NCBI GenBank assembly: GCA_013154225.1
Contig: JAADCW010000020.1
Location: 1-9,791 of the forward strand
DNA length: 9,791 nt
From: Chloroflexota bacterium
GTDB lineage: Bacteria; Chloroflexota; Anaerolineae; Anaerolineales; DRMV01
Direction: 5' to 3'
In this document: positions 1 through 5,785 of the stretch, in pieces
How the letters are laid out: every line of letters begins with the position of its first letter
How positions within the stretch are numbered: position 1 is the first letter of the stretch
The notes under the pieces: generated by a model
The model's input: only the letters and a program-made list of their open reading frames with translations
Told to the model about the DNA's origin: nothing
The model's database searches: none
Made by a program: the position numbers and the translations under genes

Positions 1-981
1 CGGCGACGGGATTTGGTAAAGGACCTGCGGCGGGGTGGTATCGACCTGAAGCGCGGTCTGGGTTTGGGTGATGTTGCCTGCGCGGTCCATGGCGCGCAGG
101 ATCAGGTTGTACTGCCCATCGGGCACGGTCCAGGGGCTGGGGTACCAGGTTGCGCCGTCGGGCGAAATTTCCAGAGATGCAATGCCGCTGGTAGCGTCAC
201 TACCTTGCAAGGTGACGGTGGGTGCGGTGATGTACCAGCCATTTTGCCCGTCCGGGCTGCTGGGGGCGAGGGTAAATTGCAAAGCCGGGTAGGTGGGGTC
301 GTAAAGCCAATCCATACTTGCCTGGACTTTGCCATAGCGGGAGGTTGCCGTGGCCTGCGCGGTACCCAGCCCTTCGGGGAGAGGGACGATGGCCGTACAC
401 GAACCCGTGCCCTGGCAGGCAATGGGCGTATTGGCAGGGTCGTTCAACGAGCCGCTGACGGTGATCGTACCGCCTGAAGGGTCGGTGCCAACGGCTTTCA
501 ATTGTCCACCATCCCGGCACCAGCCGCCGAGGCCCCAAAGGCTGCATTGGAATTCCAGCGTGAGCGTTGGTGGGGGTGGTGGGGTAGGGGTGGGGAGGCT
601 GGTGCAACAGGTTAAAGTGTGGGACACCAACTGGCACTGGCCGTTGACCACGCCGCAGGCTACGGAGGTCGTCAGGCAGCCACTGGTACAGGACAGGGTC
701 TGCGGATCGTAGCCGGTGGGGCGGCATTGGCCGTTCTGCCAGGCGCAGCCGGTAGGGATGTCATAACGCGTCTTGCCTATACAACAGCCCGATGGGCAGT
801 ACGGATCTTGTGTGGGATTACAACCGGCCCAGGCGGAAGAGGCCCCTAACGAGTGGCCGAGTGTACAGAGGGGATCATTCTCTCCTCCTTCCCCGTGCAA
901 AGCGGCAAAAGCAATCGCCACGGCCAAGGTTACTGCAGCCAGGCCGAGCAGGAACATACGACGCAGAGATGAATGCTGCAT
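1..981 (-). CDS. Secreted cysteine-rich protein with Ig-like repeats, 3' end cut by the window edge (partial)
   Basis: An open frame of 327 codons runs on the minus strand from ATG at 981-979 to the window edge without a stop, so the C-terminus is missing. Residues 1-27 form a signal peptide: an Arg pair at 7-8, a hydrophobic stretch 9-26, and a plausible cleavage after Ala-Phe-Ala. Residues 39-126 carry 13 cysteines, including two related units with the core C-x3-NGQC (C79-C86 and C109-C116), each followed by a TL-x-C segment. A Thr/Pro linker (about 130-141) leads to a beta-rich part. Residues about 235-317 resemble the Ig-like or OmpL47-type repeats of large Chloroflexota surface proteins, with the signature 'DGQYNLILRAMDRAGN' and a closing 'VDTTPP'. 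The protein is likely exported and structural or adhesive, with disulfides holding the N-terminal part; no enzymatic motif is visible. A G-rich stretch (992-986) 4 nt before the ATG acts as ribosome binding site; Met9 is an alternative start. It reads away from the tRNA and kinase genes. Confidence 0.85.
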   Translation of the reverse strand, partial: MQHSSLRRMFLLGLAAVTLAVAIAFAALHGEGGENDPLCTLGHSLGASSAWAGCNPTQDPYCPSGCCIGKTRYDIPTGCAWQNGQCRPTGYDPQTLSCTSGCLTTSVACGVVNGQCQLVSHTLTCCTSLPTPTPPPPPTLTLEFQCSLWGLGGWCRDGGQLKAVGTDPSGGTITVSGSLNDPANTPIACQGTGSCTAIVPLPEGLGTAQATATSRYGKVQASMDWLYDPTYPALQFTLAPSSPDGQNGWYITAPTVTLQGSDATSGIASLEISPDGATWYPSPWTVPDGQYNLILRAMDRAGNITQTQTALQVDTTPPQVLYQIPSP

Positions 982-1046
982 GTCGTCCCCCCGAAGGAAC
1001 TCAACTGATATTTTTTCTTCTCCCCGCGAGCGGGAAAGGTGCACTT

Positions 1047-1075
1047 ATTGTACACCGAGCTTGTTGGGGCGACAA
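1047..1075 (-). promoter_or_regulatory. Sigma-70-type promoter for the secreted protein
   Basis: On the minus strand TTGTCG (1075-1070) is followed after exactly 17 bp by TACAAT (1052-1047). This predicts a transcript start near 1040 and a leader of about 59 nt before the ATG at 981. The leader contains a small CG-rich hairpin (CCCG, 4-nt loop, CGGG at 1034-1023). The assignment rests on consensus match, spacing and position. Confidence 0.6.
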
Positions 1076-1080
1076 CTCTG

Positions 1081-1307
1081 AGCGGTCATGATAAGAGTAC
1101 TCACGAGTTGTAGAAAACCTCAGAAAGATCTCACCGCTTCGGCGTTGTTCAACATTTAGGTGCTCCCTTGGGCAGCGTCGAGGCGCGTTGGCCGTCCTTC
1201 GACGCCGGGTTTCGGCTATGCTCTGCCCTTCGCTCAGGCCGTCCACCTTCAGGCCTTGGGTGCTTTGGCCTAAATTTGGGCGCTGCATTTATTTTTCCAA
1301 AAAACTC
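1081..1307. other. Intergenic stretch between divergent promoters, no gene seen
   Basis: About 230 bp separate the promoter of the secreted protein from the tRNA promoter. I see no convincing gene: short open frames lack ribosome binding sites and recognisable products. It holds imperfect inverted repeats, ATTTAGG (1154-1160) against CCTAAAT (1269-1275), and within them GCGTCGA (1175-1181) against TCGACGC (1199-1205). Nested arms of this kind could be the remains of a small non-coding repeat element, but the arms are short and may be chance. Confidence 0.4.
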
Positions 1308-1336
1308 TTGCCAATGCCTGGCCTCTCTGCTATAAT
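1308..1336 (+). promoter_or_regulatory. Promoter of the tRNA-Val gene
   Basis: TTGCCA (1308-1313) and a perfect TATAAT (1331-1336) are separated by 17 bp. Transcription should begin near 1343, a few nucleotides before the mature 5' end of the tRNA at 1349, which is the usual arrangement for a single-gene tRNA unit. Confidence 0.85.
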
Positions 1337-1348
1337 GTGCCCCGCTGT

Positions 1349-1425
1349 GGGCGCGTAGCTCAGTTGGTTAGAGCGCGTCACTCACATTGACGAGGTCAGG
1401 GGTTCAAGTCCCTTCGCGCCCACCA
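1349..1425 (+). tRNA. tRNA-Val(CAC)
   Basis: A complete cloverleaf can be drawn. The acceptor stem GGGCGCG (1349-1355) pairs perfectly with CGCGCCC (1415-1421). The D stem is GCTC/GAGC around a loop containing GG. The anticodon stem CGTCA/TGACG (1376-1380, 1388-1392) encloses loop CTCACAT with anticodon CAC (1383-1385), which reads the valine codon GUG. The T stem AGGGG/CCCTT (one G-T pair) surrounds loop TTCAAGT. Discriminator A1422 is followed by an encoded CCA (1423-1425), so the 3' end does not depend on CCA addition. It is a single-gene transcription unit with its own promoter and terminator. Confidence 0.97.
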
Positions 1426-1427
1426 CA

Positions 1428-1460
1428 GCACCCCAGTTTCCTGCGCTGGGGTGCTTTTTT
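1428..1460 (+). terminator. Intrinsic terminator of the tRNA-Val unit
   Basis: A perfect 9-bp stem GCACCCCAG (1428-1436) / CTGGGGTGC (1446-1454) with a 9-nt loop is followed by six T (1455-1460). It begins two bases after the tRNA CCA and separates the tRNA from the downstream kinase gene. Confidence 0.93.
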
Positions 1461-1481
1461 GTTAATCGTTGCCTTAAGGCT

Positions 1482-1509
1482 TTGCGATGTTCCCAAAATA
1501 GAGTATCAT
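1482..1509 (+). promoter_or_regulatory. Promoter of the histidine kinase operon
   Basis: TTGCGA (1482-1487), a 16-bp spacer and TATCAT (1504-1509) lie just after the tRNA terminator. Counting seven positions past the -10 box puts the transcript start at 1516, which is the A of the kinase ATG, so the mRNA would have no leader. The only Shine-Dalgarno-like bases (AGGA, 1510-1513) are 2 nt from the ATG, too close to work normally. Confidence 0.55.
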
Positions 1510-1515
1510 AGGACT

Positions 1516-2898
1516 ATGGTACGGCTCGATACCCTCAGCCTTTCAGGCATCCTGCTCATCGTCGCCATAGGAGGGGGGATCCTGCTGGGCGCCTTGCTTG
1601 GCAATTTCGTCGCAAATCGGCGCTTCCGTCGGAGGTGTCGCAAGCACCTCGCCCAGTTGAAACAGTCCCTGTCCCAACAGGTGCGGCGCGAGTTGCATCA
1701 GCGTCTGGCCCTGCTGGACGATCTGGCGCAGACCCTGATCTCCACCCTGAACTATCAGCGGGTGTTAGATTTGGCGTTGGATATTGCCATCAAGGCGCTG
1801 ACGCCGCCCGACGCGCCCCCTGAACCCTTGGTGTGCGCGGTCATGATGTTTGACGACCACGGCATGCTCAAGGTGGCTTCGGCGCGGCGGTTCACCCCTG
1901 CGGATATGCGGGTGGCTTTGCCAGCGGCCAGCGGTGTTTTGGCGCGGGTGGTTTCCCAGCGCCAGCCCATGACCGCCAAAGAGCCTTCCCGCGATGTGGA
2001 ACTGCGCCGCATTGTGGCCCTGCACGGCACGCGTTCGGTGTACCTCTATCCCCTGACCAGCGGTTTGAACGTTTACGGCATTTTGCTTTTCGCACATCCC
2101 GAGCCCGATTACTTTACGGATGAGCGAGTTGAGATTTTGGAATTTTTAGGCCGTCAGGCAACCACTGCCATCCAAAACGCGCGCCTTTATAGCGATCTGG
2201 AACGCGAGAAACAGCGTTTGACCGAAGTCGAAGAGGAAGCGCGGCGCAAACTGGCGCGCGATTTGCACGACGGGCCGACTCAAACCATCGCGGCCATTGC
2301 CATGCGCGCCAACTTCATCCAGCGCCTGATGGATAAAGACCCCAAAGCCGCCAAAGAGGAATTGGCCCGCATCGAAGAGTTAGCCCGCCACACCACCAAA
2401 GAAATTCGGCATCTGCTGTTTACCCTGCGCCCCTTGGTGCTGGAAACCGAGGGCTTGGCCGCGGCCTTGGAGGCAATGGCCGAGAAAATCAACCAAATCT
2501 ACAACCAAAATGTGTTGGTGGAAGTGGACCCCGAGGCCGCAGAACGGCTGAGTTCCAGCCAGCAGGCTACGGTGTTTGCCATTGCCGAGGAAGCAGTCAA
2601 CAACGCGCGCAAACACGCCAATGCAGACCACATTTGGGTGCGGCTCAAACTGATTCGGGAAGACATTGCCCTGCTGGAAGTGGAAGACGATGGTGTGGGC
2701 TTCAACCTGGGCTCTGTCAGCAGCAATTACGAATACCGCGGCAGTTTGGGCATGATCAACATGCGGGAGCGCGCGGAACTTATCAATGGCCATCTGGAAA
2801 TTTTCTCTGCCGAAGGCGAAGGCACCACCATCCGCCTTTGGATTCCGCTGACCGACGAAGCCGCCGAACGGCTGCAACAAGGGCGTTTGGCGCCATAG
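1516..2898 (+). CDS. NarL-type (HisKA_3) sensor histidine kinase with GAF domain
   Basis: This 460-residue protein should autophosphorylate on histidine and pass the phosphate to a NarL/LuxR-type response regulator. Residues about 11-33 form one membrane segment; a basic patch (35-43) follows, so the rest is cytoplasmic and there is no extracellular sensor. A coiled segment (44-66) leads into a GAF-like domain (about 66-222), the likely signal input. The dimerisation and phosphoacceptor helix has RRKLARDLHDGPTQT with His251. The ATPase domain shows the N box EEAVNNARKHA (358-368), G1 DDGVGF (391-396) and a G2-type region RGSLGMINMRERA. The frame is open further upstream into the tRNA gene, but the ATG at 1516 is chosen because the earlier part overlaps the tRNA and its terminator. 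No response regulator is encoded in the window. The hydrolase gene starts 13 nt downstream, probably co-transcribed. The ligand of the GAF domain cannot be told from sequence. Confidence 0.93.
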   Translation: MVRLDTLSLSGILLIVAIGGGILLGALLGNFVANRRFRRRCRKHLAQLKQSLSQQVRRELHQRLALLDDLAQTLISTLNYQRVLDLALDIAIKALTPPDAPPEPLVCAVMMFDDHGMLKVASARRFTPADMRVALPAASGVLARVVSQRQPMTAKEPSRDVELRRIVALHGTRSVYLYPLTSGLNVYGILLFAHPEPDYFTDERVEILEFLGRQATTAIQNARLYSDLEREKQRLTEVEEEARRKLARDLHDGPTQTIAAIAMRANFIQRLMDKDPKAAKEELARIEELARHTTKEIRHLLFTLRPLVLETEGLAAALEAMAEKINQIYNQNVLVEVDPEAAERLSSSQQATVFAIAEEAVNNARKHANADHIWVRLKLIREDIALLEVEDDGVGFNLGSVSSNYEYRGSLGMINMRERAELINGHLEIFSAEGEGTTIRLWIPLTDEAAERLQQGRLAP

Positions 2899-2911
2899 AA
2901 AGGCCACAGCC

Positions 2912-3685
2912 ATGCCGAAAGCCGCGGACATTTACTATCATCAATCCGACTTGCGCCCGGCCAACGCGACCGATGCTTTGCCCGTGGTGCTGATTCACGG
3001 TGCTGGCGGTTCCTATTTGCACTGGCCGCCCCAGGTGCGGCGTTTGCCTTCCCTGTGGACGCTGGCCGTGGACCTGCCGGGGCATGGCCGTTCCCCAGGG
3101 GTGGGGGAGCAATCCATCGAGGGTTATGCCCAGCGGCTGGTGTCCTGGGCTGACGCGGTGGGCTTCCAAAAGGCCATTTGGGTGGGGCACAGCATGGGGG
3201 GCGCCATTGCCCTGACGCTGGCTTTGCGGTTCCCTGAGCGTGTGCATGCTTTGGGGCTGGTGGCCACTGGCGCGCGTTTGCCCGTCAATCCCAAACTGCT
3301 GGAGAGCACAGCCCATCAAGCCACCTATTCCCTGGCTGTGGAAACCATCATGCGGTGGGCTTTTAGCCCCAACGCGCCCTCGCGGGTCAAGACTTTGGCT
3401 GCTCGGCGTATGCTGGAAACCCGCCATACGGTGGTCTATAATGATTTCGCGGCCTGCAATCGCTTTGATGTAGGGCCATCCCTGGGGGAAATTACTTGCC
3501 CGACCCTGGTCGTCCACGGCACAGCCGACCGCATGACGCCCCTGCGTTATGGCGAACGCCTGGCGCGGGAAATTCCGCAAGCCCGGCTGGTGACCGTGCC
3601 TGATGCCGGACACATGGTGATGCTTGAACAGCCCGATGCCGTTGCTCAAGCTCTGCAGGCCTTTGCGCACGACGTTTTGGCGTGA
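2912..3685 (+). CDS. Alpha/beta-fold hydrolase
   Basis: The 257-residue protein is a compact cytoplasmic alpha/beta hydrolase. The oxyanion-hole motif HGAGGS is at 29-34. The nucleophile elbow GHSMGG gives Ser94. The acid is Asp206 in HGTADRMTP and the base His234 in DAGHMVMLEQP, so the triad is complete. A cap region lies at about 125-185. The family covers esterases, C-C hydrolases, haloperoxidase-like enzymes and lipases, and the substrate cannot be predicted. No signal peptide is seen. It begins 13 nt after the kinase stop with only a weak AAAGG upstream, suggesting translational coupling in the same operon; glycerate kinase follows after 37 nt. The pairing of a sensor kinase with a hydrolase could be functional or simply co-transcription. 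Confidence 0.9.
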   Translation: MPKAADIYYHQSDLRPANATDALPVVLIHGAGGSYLHWPPQVRRLPSLWTLAVDLPGHGRSPGVGEQSIEGYAQRLVSWADAVGFQKAIWVGHSMGGAIALTLALRFPERVHALGLVATGARLPVNPKLLESTAHQATYSLAVETIMRWAFSPNAPSRVKTLAARRMLETRHTVVYNDFAACNRFDVGPSLGEITCPTLVVHGTADRMTPLRYGERLAREIPQARLVTVPDAGHMVMLEQPDAVAQALQAFAHDVLA

Positions 3686-3722
3686 GGCCGCGGTAAGGCT
3701 GTCGCGCGAGTAAGGAGCGCGT

Positions 3723-5060
3723 ATGCTCGGTGCTGTACCTTTGCCCCAGCCCATTCAGCGCATTTTGACCGCCGCATTGGAGGCGGTGGACCCATACCGC
3801 GCGGTAGCCCAAGCCCTACGTTCCCCCGACGCGGAAACCCAAGAAGCCCTGGCCTCAGCCAAGCGTTGGGTTGTGGTGGCCTTGGGTAAGGCCGCTTTCC
3901 CCATGGCCAAAGCCGCGGCTGATGTGCTTGGGAACCGCATCGCCCGAGGAGTGGTGGTTACCAAGCGGGGGCATGCCTCAGGGCAATTGCCGCGTTTCCG
4001 GGTGATCGAAGCCGGCCACCCTGTGCCTGATGCTGGCAGTCAGCGCGGCGCGACTGCGATTTTTGCCGCGTTGGAAGGCCTCACCCCGGACGACGCGGTG
4101 CTGGTGTTGATTTCGGGCGGCGGTTCGGCGTTGGTGACAGCCCCTCGCCTGCCTTTGACCCTGGCCGATCTTCAGCGCACCACCCAATTGCTCTTGGCTT
4201 CGGGCGCAACCATCGAAGAAATCAACACCGTGCGCAAACATTTGGACAGCATCAAAGGGGGCGGTTTGGCCCAAGCCGCCGCGCCCGCGCGGGTCATTGC
4301 CCTGGTGCTTTCCGATGTTTTGGGTGATCCCCTGGATGCCATTGCCTCGGGGCCAGCCGTGCCCGATCCCACCACGTTTGCCGATGCTTGGCAGGTTTTG
4401 AGCCGCTACCAACTGACCGACCGCGTGCCTGCCAGGGTGCGGGCTTTGCTCCAGCGCGGCTTACGGGGCGAGGTGCCTGAAACACCCAAGCCCGATGCGC
4501 CTTTCTTTGCGCGAGTGCATCATCGGGTGGTGGGTAATTTGCGCTTGGCCGCGGAGGCTGCGCTGACCCAGGCGCGCACAGAAGGGTTTGCCGCGGAAAT
4601 TGCCACAACCACATTGCAAGGGGAAGCCCGCGAAGTCGGGAAGGTGTTGGTCTCTGTGCTTCAAGAGATGGCGCGGCATCAGCATCCTCTCCCAAAGCCG
4701 GCTTGTTTGATTTGGGGCGGTGAAACCACCGTCACCCTGGGCGAAGATTATGGCTTGGGCGGGCGCAATCAGGAACTTGCCTTGGCCGCGGTACCGGCTT
4801 TGGCTGGCTTGAAAGATGTTTGGCTGGTGGCCTTTGCCACCGACGGCACCGATGGCCCCACCGACGCGGCCGGGGCAGTGGCCACGGGTGATACTTTGGC
4901 TCAGGCCCAGGCTCTGGGGCTTTCCCCTTGGGAAGCACTCACACGCCACGATGCATACCCGTTTTGGAAGCAGGTTGGCGGGCTCTTGCAGACCGGCCCC
5001 ACGCAGACCAACGTCAACGACTTGATCCTTTTGGTCGCCGGGCTTCCTGAGAAAAAATAA
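3723..5060 (+). CDS. Glycerate 2-kinase, class II (DUF4147/MOFRL family, GckA/TtuD-like)
   Basis: The enzyme phosphorylates D-glycerate with ATP to 2-phosphoglycerate, feeding glycerate from serine, glyoxylate or sugar-acid breakdown into lower glycolysis. At 445 residues it has the length of the family. The N-terminal DUF4147 domain shows GKAA with Lys56, EAGHPVPD (96-103), the glycine-rich ISGGGSAL (130-137), NTVRKHLDSIKGG (168-180) and the long conserved stretch SDVLGDPLDAIASGP (197-211). The C-terminal MOFRL domain shows WGGETTV (331-337), GLGGRNQE (344-351) and ATDGTDGPTDAAGA (372-385). All expected motifs are intact. An AAGGAG (3712-3717) sits 5 nt before the ATG. It is probably the last gene of the kinase-hydrolase operon; 37 nt separate it from the hydrolase with no terminator between. 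It is unlike the GlxK or plant-type glycerate kinases. Confidence 0.94.
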   Translation: MLGAVPLPQPIQRILTAALEAVDPYRAVAQALRSPDAETQEALASAKRWVVVALGKAAFPMAKAAADVLGNRIARGVVVTKRGHASGQLPRFRVIEAGHPVPDAGSQRGATAIFAALEGLTPDDAVLVLISGGGSALVTAPRLPLTLADLQRTTQLLLASGATIEEINTVRKHLDSIKGGGLAQAAAPARVIALVLSDVLGDPLDAIASGPAVPDPTTFADAWQVLSRYQLTDRVPARVRALLQRGLRGEVPETPKPDAPFFARVHHRVVGNLRLAAEAALTQARTEGFAAEIATTTLQGEAREVGKVLVSVLQEMARHQHPLPKPACLIWGGETTVTLGEDYGLGGRNQELALAAVPALAGLKDVWLVAFATDGTDGPTDAAGAVATGDTLAQAQALGLSPWEALTRHDAYPFWKQVGGLLQTGPTQTNVNDLILLVAGLPEKK

Positions 5061-5085
5061 GGGAAACCGTTTGCTGCGGCATTTG

Positions 5086-5120
5086 GCCTTGACCCAAAAA
5101 AGCGCTCAAGGCAGGGTTTT
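5086..5120 (+). terminator. Possible weak terminator after glycerate kinase
   Basis: A 7-bp stem GCCTTGA (5086-5092) / TCAAGGC (5106-5112) with a 13-nt A-rich loop is followed by AGGG and only four T (5117-5120). The weak T tract and large loop make termination partial at best. It is the only candidate end for the upstream operon, and the next gene's promoter begins 2 nt later. Confidence 0.35.
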
Positions 5121-5121
5121 G

Positions 5122-5130
5122 TGGTATGAT
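5122..5130 (+). promoter_or_regulatory. Extended -10 promoter of the acidic protein gene
   Basis: TGGTATGAT (TG at 5122-5123, hexamer TATGAT 5125-5130) matches the extended -10 form. There is no good -35 box at normal spacing; the TTGACC at 5089-5094 is 30 bp away, too far. Transcription would start near 5137, giving a leader of about 35 nt that is almost entirely inverted repeats. Confidence 0.5.
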
Positions 5131-5140
5131 TAGCCCATAT

Positions 5141-5164
5141 CAGGAGCAATTCCTGTTTCAGGAA
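5141..5164 (+). promoter_or_regulatory. Two alternative hairpins over the Shine-Dalgarno of the acidic protein gene
   Basis: Three related segments occur in a row: CAGGA (5141-5145), TTCCTG (5150-5155) and CAGGAA (5159-5164). The middle one can pair with the first (5 bp, plus a G-T pair) or with the third (6 bp, loop TTT), but not both. The third contains AGGA (5160-5163), the ribosome binding site 8 nt before the ATG at 5172. One fold would hide the site and the other would free it. The pairing is seen directly; a regulatory role is inference. Confidence 0.4.
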
Positions 5165-5171
5165 GAAGACT

Positions 5172-5669
5172 ATGGACGAGCGAAAGATTACGATTATCGA
5201 AGGGCCGCCGCCCACTTTTGAGGTCGCAATGGACGAATGGGTGTTTTCGTTGGTCGAAAGCCCCCGTCCGCCACGCATTGCTGTGACCCAGGTGCGGGCG
5301 CTGAACGGCCCTGCGTTGATTGAACGCTGTTACCGGGCCTGGCGCCAGCGAGAGCCCATTCATTTGGAATTCCGAGGGATGGATGGTTTGATCCAGCGGG
5401 TGCCCATTGTGGCTGCCCATTACAGCCAGATTGACGATGCCGATGTGCTTCGCCTCTGGGTGATGGTGGATGATCCGGATTTGGAAGTGTCTTATGAGTT
5501 TGTGGACGAAGACGCGGAAGATGGCCCCAGCGATGATGATCTGACCGATGCCCTCTGGGATATGCTGCACGACACGTTGGGGGATGTGCCCGAGGAAGAC
5601 GATGACGATGCCGAGGAGATGGAAGACGACGACCAGGACTTTGCCACTGGTCTTCACCTCGACCTGTAA
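5172..5669 (+). CDS. Hypothetical protein with a long acidic C-terminal region
   Basis: I do not recognise this 165-residue protein. Residues 1-97 are a folded-looking part with mixed charges, including PPPTFEVAMDEWVF (12-25), an ALNGPALIERCYRAWRQ helix (43-59) and a strand-rich HLEFRGMDGLIQRVPIVAA (64-82). From residue 100 it becomes strongly acidic, with runs such as EEDDDDAEE (141-149) and EDDDQD (151-156), and ends in LHLDL. It lacks a signal peptide, membrane segment and metal-binding cysteines, so it is probably cytoplasmic. The acidic tail could bind a basic partner, metal ions or nucleic-acid-binding proteins, but nothing shows which. The start is set by AGGA (5160-5163) with 8-nt spacing. 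It is transcribed alone, between its own extended -10 promoter and a strong terminator. Codon and base use resemble the neighbours, so transfer is not suggested. Confidence 0.85.
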   Translation: MDERKITIIEGPPPTFEVAMDEWVFSLVESPRPPRIAVTQVRALNGPALIERCYRAWRQREPIHLEFRGMDGLIQRVPIVAAHYSQIDDADVLRLWVMVDDPDLEVSYEFVDEDAEDGPSDDDLTDALWDMLHDTLGDVPEEDDDDAEEMEDDDQDFATGLHLDL

Positions 5670-5689
5670 CATCTTGTTTTGACCCATGC

Positions 5690-5714
5690 GACGCCCCTTC
5701 GGGGGCGTCTTTTT
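5690..5714 (+). terminator. Intrinsic terminator with UUCG tetraloop
   Basis: A perfect 8-bp stem GACGCCCC (5690-5697) / GGGGCGTC (5702-5709) closes a TTCG loop and is followed by five T (5710-5714). It lies 20 nt after the stop codon of the acidic protein gene. Confidence 0.95.
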
Positions 5715-5785
5715 GCTCTATGGCCCAGGTCGCGGCCAACACAACGCACTAACCCGCACTGCGGATAGTTTTTTAGGAGGTGTTC

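Noticed and set aside
200..727. 175-codon minus-strand frame inside the secreted protein region
   Set aside because: It overlaps the real 327-codon frame in another register; its product is rich in Pro, Arg and His with no domain, while the other frame gives a signal peptide and Ig-like repeats.
1001..1288. 95-codon minus-strand frame upstream of the secreted protein
   Set aside because: It contains the promoter of the secreted protein gene and gives an Arg-rich product without homology that I can recognise.
1387..1515. Upstream extension of the histidine kinase frame by 43 codons
   Set aside because: It starts inside the tRNA anticodon stem-loop and spans the terminator and the promoter. 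The membrane segment starts naturally after the ATG at 1516.
2783..3754. 323-codon minus-strand frame across the hydrolase gene
   Set aside because: The plus-strand hydrolase has a complete catalytic triad. The antisense frame has no recognisable domain and no ribosome binding site.
5089..5130. TTGACC as -35 box for the acidic protein promoter
   Set aside because: It is 30 bp from TATGAT, far outside usable spacing; the extended -10 explains the promoter better.
5780..5785. GTG start for the crotonase gene
   Set aside because: The GTG overlaps the perfect AGGAGG, which is ideally placed for the ATG at 5786.
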